A stretch of 64,000 nt of DNA. Source: Pezicula radicicola. Taxonomy: Eukaryota; Ascomycota; Leotiomycetes; Helotiales; Dermateaceae. How positions within the stretch are numbered: the first letter of the stretch is position 1; each line of letters opens with the position of its first letter. This document shows, piece after piece, positions 47,334 through 58,262 of this stretch. The notes under the pieces were generated by a model that was not told the DNA's origin, made no database searches, and was given only the letters and a program-made list of their open reading frames with translations. The stretch spans positions 1,444,898-1,508,897 of the forward strand of contig PDUO01000002.1 in NCBI GenBank assembly GCA_003008705.1. Reading direction: 5' to 3'. A program made the position numbers and the translations under genes.

Positions 47334-48900
47334 AAAGGTTTGCCTTTAGACGACGAAGTTATGATGATGAAAACATCTGCTCAGCATCCGCTCAGATCAG
47401 CAAATAAAACAATAGAACGAAGAATTTACAGTACGACATGAAGCAAACATGTGACAATGGACATTGATCCTCAATCCAACCTGCATATGCCACTGATCAA
47501 ATAGACGTTGAAGATCTAACGATAGGGTATGGGTGAAGTTTATTGAGTCTGTACTTATGACCACAAACTAGCGCCTATATAGCCAAACAAGAAGACAGCA
47601 GAGCCGCCTGCTACTAAACTAAGCGCCGTTTAATGCCATTATCAAAGAGTCGGGATCAGGCAATTTATCCCCTCCGGTTACAATCATATGGCTGGATATA
47701 CACCGTACGCCACCAACATACAGAAAACACTACGAAGGCCAGATTTTAAAGTAATGGTCTTGGTCCAAGCGTTTCCTCACCTAAAATCAGTACGTTCTGC
47801 AGTAGAAACGCTTGGACCAAGACCATTACTTTAAAATCTGGCCTTCGTACACGTGTACTGGTGCTAACCCCAAGATTATCTGAAAGATAGCCAGTGGCCA
47901 CCACTGGCCATCGAGAAGCCACCAACCTTAATTTGATGCCTTTGGCCCTGCAGTGGGTCTCAGGCGTCTTTATCCATACTGGACTTTTATCCTTTGAGAC
48001 CTTGACTACCGGAGCTTCAAGGGTGAAGGAGGCCTGCACTAAATGCCTTTCTTGGACCAAGGAAACCGAAGAGGATGAAAGAACGACTGGACCCGCTTGC
48101 GATGATAATTCTTAGTTCCAACAGAACCAACAAATAAGCACATGCACAAGTAAGAAGATTGAGTAGGGGGTACACGAGGGCATCCAATAGTGTCAGTGTC
48201 AATCGCCGAATGGTATTTGGACATGACGGCATGAAAACCCGAGAAGACATGTTGGTAACTCCTGAGTTTCCTCTGATTCGCAGACTCACATCTACGGTAC
48301 TACTTACTGTACGAACACCTCAGAGCAACCATGAGATTCTTTGGGTGCTGCATGTCTTGTCACATCGTCCACACCCGCAACTTCCTCGTCCTTGCAAGGC
48401 TGGGGATTCTCCGCACACCGCTAGAAACATTAAAAGGAAAGTCATCGTCTCTGAGCCAGTCCTCTGTCCTCGGATCCATTTTGAGGAGATGTTTGAAAAG
48501 GCTGAAACCTTTACCGCCGAACTCAGAGAACACGTCTCCCCTGAGAAATTCCCATTTTCCACGTAAAATTCCCATCTGACTTTTAAGCGCCCGACCCCAG
48601 ATTTAGCGTAGCGTCGCAAGGCCCTCTTGCGATAAACCTATCAGCAGCACCGCATCGCACAACGGCACAACCACGCCACCAAAGAACGGCTCTCACCTTA
48701 GTCGTCCATCATATACACCCAACATAGCACGCCAACATATCTTACCTACCAATATCCTTCCTTCTTCGTATTATAAAGTTTGCCTCTCCTGTCTCAACTG
48801 CTCTATACACTATCTTCTTACTGCCTGTACCTGTTTCATCTTTCATAAAGGCATCGCGGTCATTTATGCCTGGGTTATTGTTGTTCTGCGTGTGTTGACA
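47334..48900. other. 1.6-kb gap carrying a long hairpin
   Basis: It holds the LYS9 3' flank, the inverted repeat at 47731..47849 and the leader of the amidase gene. Overlapping open frames on both strands around 47750-48570 show no conserved motif. Confidence 0.5.
47731..47849. repeat. 45-bp perfect inverted repeat with 29-nt loop
   Basis: The arm 47731..47775 (starting TACGAAGGCCAGATTTTAAA) is the exact reverse complement of 47805..47849. The loop is 47776..47804. The flanking bases 47730 and 47850 (both C) do not pair, so the arms end abruptly. Transcribed in either direction it would fold into one uninterrupted 45-bp stem. No target-site duplication is obvious. It could be a small-RNA precursor, a MITE-like element or the footprint of an inverted duplication. 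Confidence 0.95.
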
Positions 48901-50662
48901 ATGAGGATCGCTTGCTTGCAGTTTGCGCCTCAAGTATGTCTTCCTTAGGACCTTTTATTTGAAGCCTGTAACTAATCCCATCAGGTCGGCGACGTCAATA
49001 ACAATCTCAATCGCGCCGACGCCGTGCTCAGCAAAGCGAATCCGCAAGACCTAGATCTTCTGGTCTTGCCTGAGTTGGCGTTCTCCGGTGAGTTCTGGAC
49101 GACATCTAGCTGCTCTTATTTAGCATGCACCTGTACTGGTCTTGATGCACTCTTGTGTCTAAGCACGCATTCGCAACCATTTAAATGCTTCGGAGCCCAT
49201 GCAAAAGAATACAGACGATCACTTGGCAAATATACTAACAATTGCAGGGTACAATTTCAAATCACTGCAACATATCAGTCCTTACCTCGAGCCTAGCGCT
49301 GCCGGCATCACCTCTCTCTGGGCGCGAACCACAGCTCTCAAGTACGACTGCGTCGTTCATGTTGGCTATCCTGAGAAGGTTGATGTCACCAAAAAGTGGC
49401 CAACCTCACCTGAATATTACAATTCCACTATCACTGTCAACCCCGACGGGGAGACTATCTGTCACTACCGCAAGTCGCATCTTTACTATACCGACGAGAC
49501 CTGGGCACTTGAAGGACCAGATGGCTTCTTCGGAGATGAGGTGGAAGGCCTCGGAAGTGTTGCAATGGGAATCTGTGAGTGGCAAACCATAACACGCCAT
49601 TGCGAGTTGTTGATGCTCGATGTAATTGACAACGGCTGATCGATATATCTTTAGGCATGGATCTCAAGTACGTACTTTAAGTTGATTGCTAATGTAATAA
49701 ATTTAAGAGGGAAGGACGGCTGACTCAGAACTAGTCCTTACAAATTCGAAGCCCCTTGGCATGCGCATGAATTTGCTTATCATATTCTCCGCAAGCACAC
49801 CAATTTGGTAATACTGTCGTTGGCTTGGCTTACTCGCGAGGACTCAAGATCATTTACTCGAACACCAAAAGAGCCCGATTTTGAGACGCTGTCTTATTGG
49901 ATGGCTAGGCTAGAGCCTGTCATCAGAGCGGAGGCTGAAGGCGAAATCATTGTTGTATTTGCGAATCGCACAGGAATTGAGGATGAAGTCCTGTATGCCG
50001 GGACAAGCGCAGTCCTTGGAATACAAAATGGCGAGGTCAAAGTTTATGGAATCTTAGGACGTGGGGAGAAAGAGCTTCTGGTGGTAGACACATCAGAGCC
50101 TGCTCAAGCGAAACTCGTTTCGGATGCAAAGACACCTGGGCCAATAGCCACTTCGGCCGCTTCCAACCCATCCCCAGACTCTGTCACGACTGTCTCCTCA
50201 GTCCCATCACAGGAGGTTGACCATCCTTCATCTCCAGATACAGATGAAGAATATTATTGGACTGACGACTCTTTGTTTTCGGTAGTCCAGAGGAATCGAA
50301 TACTGCCCTTGACCGACCACGGAGAAGATTCGGAAATGCATAAAGACGAGTCAGCTGTACAACCAAGAACTGGCCGATCTGAATTCTCTGAAGCTTCATC
50401 CTCTTGGGATCCTTCACAACGTCCTGAATCTCCGAAATCTAGAAATGCAAGTCGAACAGGACGGCACGACCTTAGAGAACCTGCTCTCGTCTCTCATGAC
50501 CTTGCAGAGGAGATCCTACCTATTTTTGACCCTCATGATGGTATTGCACCACCACATTCCGCTTTTCCACCAAGGACGGATTCTACCGACTCGAGAAAAA
50601 GCAACTCACTGGGTCCAAGAAGTCGACATGTATCGCCGCGCCCGAAGAGCACTATTTGGTGA
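48901..50662 (+). CDS. Nitrilase-family protein N-terminal amidase (Nta1 type)
   Basis: Nta1 deamidates N-terminal Asn/Gln so that proteins enter the Arg/N-degron pathway. Five exons are read: 48901..48933, 48985..49087, 49248..49574, 49655..49667 and 49735..50662, giving 467 residues. The nitrilase triad is present: Glu in LLVLPELAFSGYNF, Lys in CHYRKSHLYYTDE and Cys in MGICMDLNPYKFEAPW. The catalytic Cys codon is split by intron 49575..49654 (T|GC), and a 13-nt microexon carries its remainder plus MDL. After the catalytic core (IVVFANRTGIED, YAGTSAVLGI) comes a disordered Ser/Pro/Asp-rich tail of about 190 residues that yeast Nta1 lacks. The tail role is unknown. No signal peptide is seen. 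Confidence 0.88.
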
Positions 50663-51901
50663 GGGAAATGTAATTTTATGACTCGAGACATCTTCTATTT
50701 TGTTTTTCGCTCATGTTCTTTTTTACTTGATTTGAGAATTTCCTTTTGCGATGCAGCACGGAGTTGGACTGGTAGGTATAATTGGGCACTGGTAGGAGTA
50801 TAGCAGGAGTATATTTGTTATCGATACCAGAGAGAACGTACGAGACAATTGGATTGTACTAGAGTCAGAATCGTATAAACCGACTCTTTCTGGAGAATCG
50901 TATCACAGGTAATGCAAATATATCTGTCTACTTTCTCGAGTTTTCGTTATAACCACAGGAAGTATCCTTCTTGGTATTTCCAAGTCTAGTCAAGCGGGAT
51001 CACCTCCAAAACCTGAGCCTTCAGCGTATCGCGTGTAGCAAAAGTAGCCCCAAAAGTAGTGTCCAAGGCCCAACTTTCTTGACATTGTATCTTGTCTAAA
51101 AAGTGAGTCTATACAAGCTTAGAATAGGGCCGTTGTGAAGGCAGAGCTATCGGAGGTGCCAGTAGAACCATTCGTTTCATTCTACACTCATGCAATGCTA
51201 TTCGGACTGGAAAATAATCACTTAAACATGGGACTAGAAGGTCGCTGTATTCTGTTACTTCTTTAGTCATGCAGTTCTTGAAGTTATTACTGAGATGAGC
51301 GTTCTGCTAGTAAATACCGCTACGTTCAACTATTCAAAAGATTGGAAGATGTACTTGAGAGAATCGTTCTTTATTAGCGCATCGCTTTCCACATTCTACA
51401 CCACCTCAGAACATACTAGGCCGTTGGTCACGGTCACATTAGTCGGTAGAAGAAATTGCTATCTTCTAGCAAACCTAGCATAGTTTAACAAGCTTTTCCA
51501 TATTCGAAAGCAAGAATAATTGTAAACAGCTTAATAAAAAAGACTCCTCGACGCCACTTAATCATATTATACGATTATGGCACTCTCTGCTTTATGTGCT
51601 TTTGATAGAATCTTTTCATCTTGAAAGAAAAAGAGCTTCTCGCTTAAAACAAAGGGGTCGCTAAACTTTGGCGAAAGAGTTACAAACTTCAACAAAGAGA
51701 ATAACCAAATGGCTTCTATCTGAAAAAGGGATACTGAATTACCTTTATTTGGGGGATTCTATTTAGCAAGTTTGTACGCCTTTGCTATATTGACTCACAC
51801 CATCTGATTGTATGAAGAAAACTCTGGCATCAGAAAAAGAGTTCAGACTGAGAACATAGATACTCTTCTTTTAATTGGTAGCGACCATTTCAACGAACAA
51901 A
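50663..51901. other. 1.2-kb gap upstream of a pseudogene
   Basis: Apart from short stop-bounded frames nothing is visible. It is AT-rich from about 51500. Confidence 0.4.
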
Positions 51902-52890
51902 ATGGCACACTTCACTCTCCTAAGCTGGGAAAGCAGTCCCAAGTTCGTCTTTCCGTCAACCCCAACGACAGGAGCAGTAGTCAATATCACCAACCCATAG
52001 CTCGGGTGGTATAGTCTGTCTCTACTCGAGAAATTCCTCTATTACCCAGTCGAAATAACCAAAGAAGTCGCAATCTTCCTCCTCAGCCTTAAAATATTGG
52101 AATCTCCAGTCATTCGCACCATTCTCTATCTTCTCGCATTATGGCTGCCCAAGAAAGCCATATCCTGGGTCGCAAAAGACTACCAAGCACACCGCGATCT
52201 AGGTCGAGGAGGAACGGATGGTGGAGAATTAAACGACTCATGACAATCGGCAGTATCCCCGACGTCTCAGATCTACTACCAGTCGATCCAAACCTAGAAC
52301 CCTACCACAGATACCTCTAGGACCTACCACCCAAAAGACAAGGACCACGATCACGACCAACAATCGGAGGCTGTGCACCACAAAGACAACTCAATCAAAA
52401 AAACACTACCACATCATTTCAAACGTCTTCTACAAATCCAACAAGAAATCAAAAATGAGATACCACATGTATCAGATATTCGAAAATCATTTCTTGAAAG
52501 GATAACCGATGCTTTATATGCGACATAGAGTTGGTATACAGACGTTCATCCATACACTAAAGTATTTGGTTACGAAATCTTATCATCCACATAAGAATAA
52601 TGGAAGTCTACACATGATTCTCCATCCCGAAGATGTTCGAACCGTAATTAAAGCAGGATGGGGAGAAAGACACTTGATTTCTTGAGCTAGTTTCTGGTGA
52701 TTATATTATTATTTCCGGTTTAAGCAGACTCTTTCTGATATTTTGAATTGGACTAGGGTTTTTAGTTTCTTGTGTCAGACTTAACCTAGTCGTCCACCTG
52801 TTCCTGAGAATTTGGCTTTTGTTTATGTGCCGGGGAATGAGGAGGAGTTTGAGGTTGTGAGGTTGTTGATGGAGGCTGCTGTTTAGTGGT
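51902..52890 (+). pseudogene. Decayed fungal luciferase-domain (DUF5519-type) membrane protein
   Basis: From an ATG at 51902 the reading is MAHFTLLSWESSPKFVFPST and then stops at TAG 51998. The same frame continues with a hydrophobic segment (EVAIFLLSLKILESP, TILYLLALWLPKKAIS) and DYQAHRDLGRGG, and stops again at TGA 52241. Downstream, in a different frame, SLHMILHPEDVRTVIKAGWG and FVYVPGNEEEFEVVRLLMEA match the C-terminal domain found in fungal luciferase-domain proteins; TAG at 52884 interrupts it. With at least three stops and one frameshift this is a dead copy. The family name is from memory of the GWGERH and VY-P-EEE motifs. Confidence 0.6.
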
Positions 52891-53542
52891 TACTGATACT
52901 GATCTTGCTGGGTTGAGGGAGCGGAATGATGAGTTGGCTTAAGAGGAGTCTTAATAGTCTTATTAACAAGAACCATGGACAAGGCTTGCGGTTGTTGTAG
53001 GCGCTGTGCTTTGTGGGGAGTTTGTTATACTTGATGTTTTGGTCATATTTTGTTCATAATTCTAGTATTTCTCTTGAGTGTGATTGTCCAATGATGGACG
53101 GGGACGCTATAATGTCGGCTTTTCGAGTTTTTCTATTATGTCTGTGGAATATGTTAGAAGTCGGTTTAGGTCTTTCTTTCATTTGAATGTTGTTGAATAG
53201 ACCAGTACTTGCGCTGCTTTGCTAGTTTCAACGGATATTTCTTTGCGTAGAGGCAGGATCTAGCTTTTAGGTTTGTCTATAACGCAACTATTATATTATA
53301 TGCTGCTCTAGTCATTTCACTTTCACTTGCAAGCATACAATTTTTTAAAATATGGATCTCTATTTCCATTTACTGTATCCAAGAAACTAAAAATATATAC
53401 AAAAGATATTTCTAACATATGAACAGCTAGCAGAGTAGTCAGAGCCAGCAACTTCAAGGCAACACTGTCAATCTATTAAAGGGGGGTATCACCAAGAACT
53501 GAAGACACACACATTTCTCCCACGCCTGTCCTTTTAAAGGGG
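52891..53542. other. AT-rich non-coding gap
   Basis: It lies downstream of the pseudogene and the 3' end of the glucanase gene. No feature is visible. Confidence 0.4.
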
Positions 53543-55147
53543 CTAGAAGGCCTCTGCGACAGCTCCCAATGAGCCCCGGGTTTCCCTTCTCTTGGTTGGG
53601 CTTCCGCACTGCGGGCTGTACTTGCGGCTGGTGACTGGGTTTGGAATGATACCATTCGAGATGCCGTTGAGAAATCCCCATCCACCAGGCCCTTTCGCTG
53701 CCCAGATAAAATAACCACTCGTACTAGCCTCGAAGGTATCGAGTTGCGCCTCAACGTACTTTCGTACCGCTTCAATCATGTTGTCGTTCCAATCTCTAAA
53801 ATAAGCTGATTGACATTGGCAGCCTGAGACGAAGCAGCTTGTGCCAGCCGTAGTAGTCCCATCGGGATTAACGCAGATGTTTGTTGCTGCACTCCATTCT
53901 CCAACGTATGTTGGCATTACAGCATTTCCAATGGCAAGGTTCGCACCCCATCCACAAGCTTTAGTGATGTGCTGATCTTGGGTAAGAGCGTTATCAGCGT
54001 CAGTAAAGAGTTGGTAGAGATGGGTGTCGAGACCAAAAGTTTTAGAACCACCCCCAATGATAGTCTCTGCTACTGAAGTCCAACTGAGCGGACCAACAAA
54101 AGAGTCGTGCATCACTATAACCATGTTCTCGTTTGTTGCAGCGGCTTTAACAGCAACATATGCTTCTTGGGCCCAACTTTGAGTGACTGAAAAAAGATTG
54201 CTGCCCCATGATATAGGCTCATTTGTCATTTCAAGCCCAACCACCACATCAGCATATTCCTGAGCACCGTACTTGGCTGCCATGGTCTTAAGAACAGAGA
54301 TGGAAAGTTCCAAATTCTCGGTTTTCTGCCACTGGATATCATACTTAGATAATGCATGACCGGAGTTGTCAAAGCCGTTTTGAGATCCTGGAGAGCCATG
54401 GCAGTCAACCCAGACCTTCATGTTTGCTGCTCTGGCCCAGCCAATGGCTTTCTCTAGCCAAGCATCAGCGCCCTGGATGTATGGCGTACCGGTATTGTTG
54501 TATGCCCAATAGCCTATAGGGATTCTCAATGCATTGATGCCGGTAGCAGCAATTCTTTGAATGTCGTCTTCGGTGAAGTATGTTGACCAGTGTTTTTGTA
54601 AGGCAGCTTCAGCGCCGGATATGCTGTCAAATGACCATTGATCCGTAGCAGAGGAGAAATCGCCACTAAAAGCATCACTGTCCATCCACGACTCTAGCAC
54701 AAGCCAACCGCCGAGATTGACACCGCGAAGAAATGGTATGGAAGTCGAGGTCTCTGAAGTCGCGGAAGTAGTTGAGGAAGCCTCTGTTAGAGGTACCGAA
54801 GAGGAGGATACCGTTGAGGTTGGTGCAATTGAAGTTTGAGCAGTCGAAGTTGTTTGAGCAGCTGAGGTTTTAGTAGAAGAGCTAGGGATAGAGTTAGACG
54901 ACGAAGGTGATTTAAGCGACGAACTGGATATAAACGTGCTGTAGGTAACAGTACTCATGACAATTACTGGGGCGGTTGCTTTCTTTGTTTCGAGAAGAGA
55001 TCCAGGAATTCCGGATTCTGCTGCTGTTGTGGAGGTGGCTGCGCATGCGTCGACAATAACAGTTGGCTTTCTATGCAACCGTGCTGATGCAGGATCTGAT
55101 AGGAGAAGTAATGTCATCAAGGCTGTTGTTGTTAAGGATGTCCACAT
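53543..55147 (-). CDS. Secreted GH5 exo-beta-1,3-glucanase
   Basis: This glycoside hydrolase family 5 enzyme (Exg1-like, subfamily 9) acts on beta-1,3-glucan of the cell wall. It is one exon of 534 residues. A signal peptide (MWTSLTTTALMTLLLLSDPA) and a Ser/Thr-rich linker of about 100 residues, probably heavily O-mannosylated, precede the catalytic domain. That domain starts at FLRGVNLGGWLVLESWM and contains ALRIPIGYWAY, VWVDCHGSPGSQNGFDNSG, the acid/base Glu in VGLEMTNEPISWG, DTHLYQLF and the nucleophile Glu in PTYVGEWSAAT. Cysteines around CFVSGCQCQSAYF are typical. The start is chosen at the signal peptide, but the frame is open for a further 168 codons upstream to an ATG at 55651. Confidence 0.92.
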   Translation of the reverse strand: MWTSLTTTALMTLLLLSDPASARLHRKPTVIVDACAATSTTAAESGIPGSLLETKKATAPVIVMSTVTYSTFISSSSLKSPSSSNSIPSSSTKTSAAQTTSTAQTSIAPTSTVSSSSVPLTEASSTTSATSETSTSIPFLRGVNLGGWLVLESWMDSDAFSGDFSSATDQWSFDSISGAEAALQKHWSTYFTEDDIQRIAATGINALRIPIGYWAYNNTGTPYIQGADAWLEKAIGWARAANMKVWVDCHGSPGSQNGFDNSGHALSKYDIQWQKTENLELSISVLKTMAAKYGAQEYADVVVGLEMTNEPISWGSNLFSVTQSWAQEAYVAVKAAATNENMVIVMHDSFVGPLSWTSVAETIIGGGSKTFGLDTHLYQLFTDADNALTQDQHITKACGWGANLAIGNAVMPTYVGEWSAATNICVNPDGTTTAGTSCFVSGCQCQSAYFRDWNDNMIEAVRKYVEAQLDTFEASTSGYFIWAAKGPGGWGFLNGISNGIIPNPVTSRKYSPQCGSPTKRRETRGSLGAVAEAF

Positions 55148-56466
55148 CTTGACTTTTTGTGTTGTAAGCGAATGTGGACTGGAGAATGACTTGGTGGTAT
55201 TTCGCCAAGTAGAAAAGAATTCAAAGATGGTGGTGTTGAATTTGTATGAGTTGTAAGCAATATCCAACAGGCTCTGCCCTTCGAGATATATAGAGCGAAT
55301 GAATGTAGTTCTGGAGACTGCTATCCGGAGCTTTGCGTGAGGCTGGGTCGCTTGTGTCGGAAAGTGAAGCAATTGTGCAGTGAAGCCTCTGTTGAGAATG
55401 TATGTCGAAAGAACGGCTGGAGTAAAATATCGAGCCGAGGCCCTGCTAATAAAGAGAGTAAAGATTGTAGAAGTGAACAATAAGGCAACTGAAGAGTGAT
55501 CAGTCGCCAGTCGTGCCGTTCTTATGGTCCCTCGTCGCCGACAAGGGATGATGGCTCGAATTGGAACTCGAACACCTTGCTTGGTCTCGATATACGTGAC
55601 ACGTAAAAAACAAATAGCTAAAGAGCTTGCAGGATGGTCTGTAAGGGACACAATAACTTGTCGTTGCAGGTGGCTGAGTTAAGGAATGTGGATGGAAACT
55701 GAGTCCAAGTAAAGAGAATGGATGCCGCTCTAGAGCTGGCCTGTATAACAACCACGACAAACAAAAAGGTTGGACGGCATGGAGAAAGTCCTTACCTGTG
55801 TTTCCACCTACCAGTCTATAACCTTATAGGAGGCAGAAGCACAGGCTGCAGGTGGGCAAGTTCTTTTGCCTTTGGTTAAGCACTTCTAATAAGCACTCGC
55901 CTTTTGTTAGTGGGGTTTGCGCCTCTTTTTCATCTTGCTGAAACTCAGGCCCTTCTGTGAAAACCGTCGTAGGACAACCGAGCTCTCATTCGCCGCTTCA
56001 CTACTGCAGGTGTTCTGATGAACAAGCTTATCGTGTGCATCGGAGTATAAATTAACGGGATCTTCAGATGAAACAAACACATCCGGAGTCAAACAGGCGC
56101 GGTGATTCTTTTGATGGCGGCGAATCAGAACAGAGAAGACCTGTTTGTTTCGTTTTCCCACCAGTCCCAGCGGTACTTCGTACGCAGTACAGTACAGTAC
56201 CTCCGTACTAGTTGATCAGTCGAATTAGTCTGCCGTCTGTGTCTATCCAAGTCGAGCGGCTCTGTGCGCCCTAGTGAGACTTGAGAGTTCAGAGCATGTC
56301 GTGTTCTTTTTACATTAAAGTAAGGGTCGACGGACGCACAGAGTGGGACGGGAAGGGAGCCAATGAGGCACGTGACCCTTAAATTCCCCCACGTCGCTTC
56401 TGGCATGAACCATCCCATCCTACAATAGAATACCTACTTTTGTACCGTAGCGAGCTGTAAACAACA
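55148..56466. other. Divergent promoter region of the glucanase and RIB7 genes
   Basis: 55148..55651 is stop-free in the glucanase frame and probably its leader. 55824..55860 shares TTATAGGAGGC and GCACAGG with 37099..37125, perhaps a degenerate dispersed repeat. CACGTG occurs at 56369..56374, 93-98 bp before RIB7. Confidence 0.4.
56369..56374. promoter_or_regulatory. CACGTG palindrome upstream of RIB7
   Basis: The context GCACGTGACC lies 93-98 bp before the RIB7 start, close to where a Cbf1-type site would act. The role is inferred from position only. Confidence 0.35.
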
Positions 56467-57312
56467 ATGACCAAGGTCATGCCGCCATCACCAGAGCCGC
56501 TTGCTTTCCCTATTGACCACCAAGCACAACTCAGTGCCTACCTTCCTCTACCCCGAACCACATTTCTTGAAGAGAATGCCCCAGCACAGACCCGCTCTGT
56601 ATCTGAGGAGATGGCGCTTCCCCACGTAACCTTGACCTACGCCACCTCACTTGATAGTCAAATTTCCCTCCAGCCTGGCACTCAAACCATTCTTTCAGGC
56701 CCAGAAACAAAGGCCATGACTCACTATCTTAGAAGTCAGCACGATGCGATTCTTGTTGGAGCAGGCACCGCCGAAGCTGATGATCCGGGCCTAAATTCAC
56801 GCTTCAGTGAGCACGGAGACTCTGTCGTTGGCCTAGAACAGCAACCTCGGCCTTTTATCCTCGATCCTGCGAAGCGACTGAAGCTACAGATGACATCTAA
56901 GCTTGCTGAAAATGCAGCAGAAGGAGTAGGGAGAGCTCCTTGGTGGATTATTGGAAATGGTGCTCTCGAGGAGCTTGGGTCGCACGTGTCGCCTAATGTC
57001 ATTATGGCAGGCCGTTATAACGGATCCGAGCATGGTGTAGACTGGAAGACTATCCTCACTAACTTGGCTGCTACTGGCGTGCGGAGCATCATGATCGAAG
57101 GCGGCGCAACAGTTATTAATGACCTTCTACGAGAAAAGAACCAGAAATTTGTTAGCAGTGTCATCGTGACAATTGCACCGACCTACCTTGGAAGTGGTGG
57201 AGTGGTCGTCTCTCCGCCACGGTCAGTCGCACAAAAGAATGAAGCTAGACTGAAAGATGTAAAATGGTTGCCGCTTGGACAGGATGTGGTCATGGCCGGA
57301 AAACTAACATGA
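56467..57312 (+). CDS. RIB7: 2,5-diamino-6-ribosylamino-pyrimidinone 5'-phosphate reductase
   Basis: This is the second step of fungal riboflavin synthesis, the NADPH-dependent reduction of the ribosyl side chain of the GTP cyclohydrolase II product. It is one exon of 281 residues. Family blocks are LPHVTLTYATSLDSQIS, TKAMTHYLRSQHDAILVGAG, TAEADDPGLNSR, PRPFILDPAKRL, GVRSIMIEGGATVINDLL and VIVTIAPTYLGSGGV, all of the RibD C-terminal-domain fold. Length and start agree with fungal Rib7 proteins with a slightly longer N-terminus. Confidence 0.95.
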   Translation: MTKVMPPSPEPLAFPIDHQAQLSAYLPLPRTTFLEENAPAQTRSVSEEMALPHVTLTYATSLDSQISLQPGTQTILSGPETKAMTHYLRSQHDAILVGAGTAEADDPGLNSRFSEHGDSVVGLEQQPRPFILDPAKRLKLQMTSKLAENAAEGVGRAPWWIIGNGALEELGSHVSPNVIMAGRYNGSEHGVDWKTILTNLAATGVRSIMIEGGATVINDLLREKNQKFVSSVIVTIAPTYLGSGGVVVSPPRSVAQKNEARLKDVKWLPLGQDVVMAGKLT

Positions 57313-58262
57313 AACTGAGAAATATTCATCATCGTTGGGCATTTAACTTAACATTGCAAATTATTGCTCTCACCTCGGATCTTGAAGCATAATATATTTA
57401 CTGTAGGATTACCTGTTATCTTGAAACAGAATTAATAGACTGACACATAATAAAGTGGCCGATCGAGTCCGTTCTATTGGGCTATGGGTCTTATTTAGTC
57501 CCTTGTATGACTATGGTCAGGTATTTTCTCGTCCAAAGTCATAGTCTCACCTGTCATCTAGCCGACTATCTGCATTATGACAGCACATTCTTTCTGGAAG
57601 CCTCTGGAAGACCACAATCGGCTGTCTGCTTCTATCCTTCTATCTGCAAGGGATAGTAGGAGCATCTACGCCTCAAGATCATATGGTGAAGTGTGATAAA
57701 GATCAACAAGGCAAAAGAATTTCGCTAAACTTGACCACGCCATATTTGGCTCTGGTCCATTATATAAATATCGATGTGTCTTACAATATTGCTTGCATCT
57801 GGTTGGAGAAAGTTGTTGACGACACCAATTCTCGCTCACCTTCCTAGCATTCTAAGCGAACACAGTGCACTAACTTTGCACACATCGACAACAAAACATT
57901 TGTCTGTCATCTCCCAGCTGGCTTCATATTGGTTTAGTGGTCTCGATCTGAGGAATTTCATGGATAAGGGAAACTGGAAGACAAGGAAAATACCGAGGCG
58001 CAGTCGTACTTGGTACCTGACTGACCCTGACGGCCCTGACGAAAGTACCCTGTCAACCCCTGTCAGCCGGGCACCGTCTCATTGGCTACTCAACGTCATG
58101 AGAAATTTATGTCGTCCTACCCCAGAAGAAGCTACTGCACTTCCACTTCATCGACTGCGAAACATCTTCTCTTTTATGTTTGAGTGCTCCCCCCTTGAAC
58201 CCTTGAATCCCTCAAGTATTCCAATGCGACGAAATTGTATCTAGTGTAATAATCCCTTCGAA
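57313..58262. other. Gap between RIB7 and BOR1-type gene
   Basis: A stop-free frame at 57774..58244 lacks any recognisable motif and is not called. CCTGAC-type short direct repeats occur at 58015..58045. The region is probably the transporter promoter and leader. Confidence 0.4.

Noticed and set aside
47746..48566. ORFs overlapping the hairpin on both strands
   Set aside because: Their length is partly due to the repeat itself, and neither strand shows conserved protein sequence.
51998..52886. Intact luciferase-domain gene with introns
   Set aside because: The stops at 51998 and 52241 cannot be removed by GT-AG introns that also keep the conserved blocks; pseudogene preferred.
55550..55590. 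Minus-strand TTCGAGTTCC resembling a tRNA box B
   Set aside because: No matching arms or box A at tRNA spacing on either side.
57774..58244. 156-codon plus-strand ORF before BOR1
   Set aside because: It has no recognisable domain, lies in the transporter leader and has biased short repeats; not enough to call a gene.
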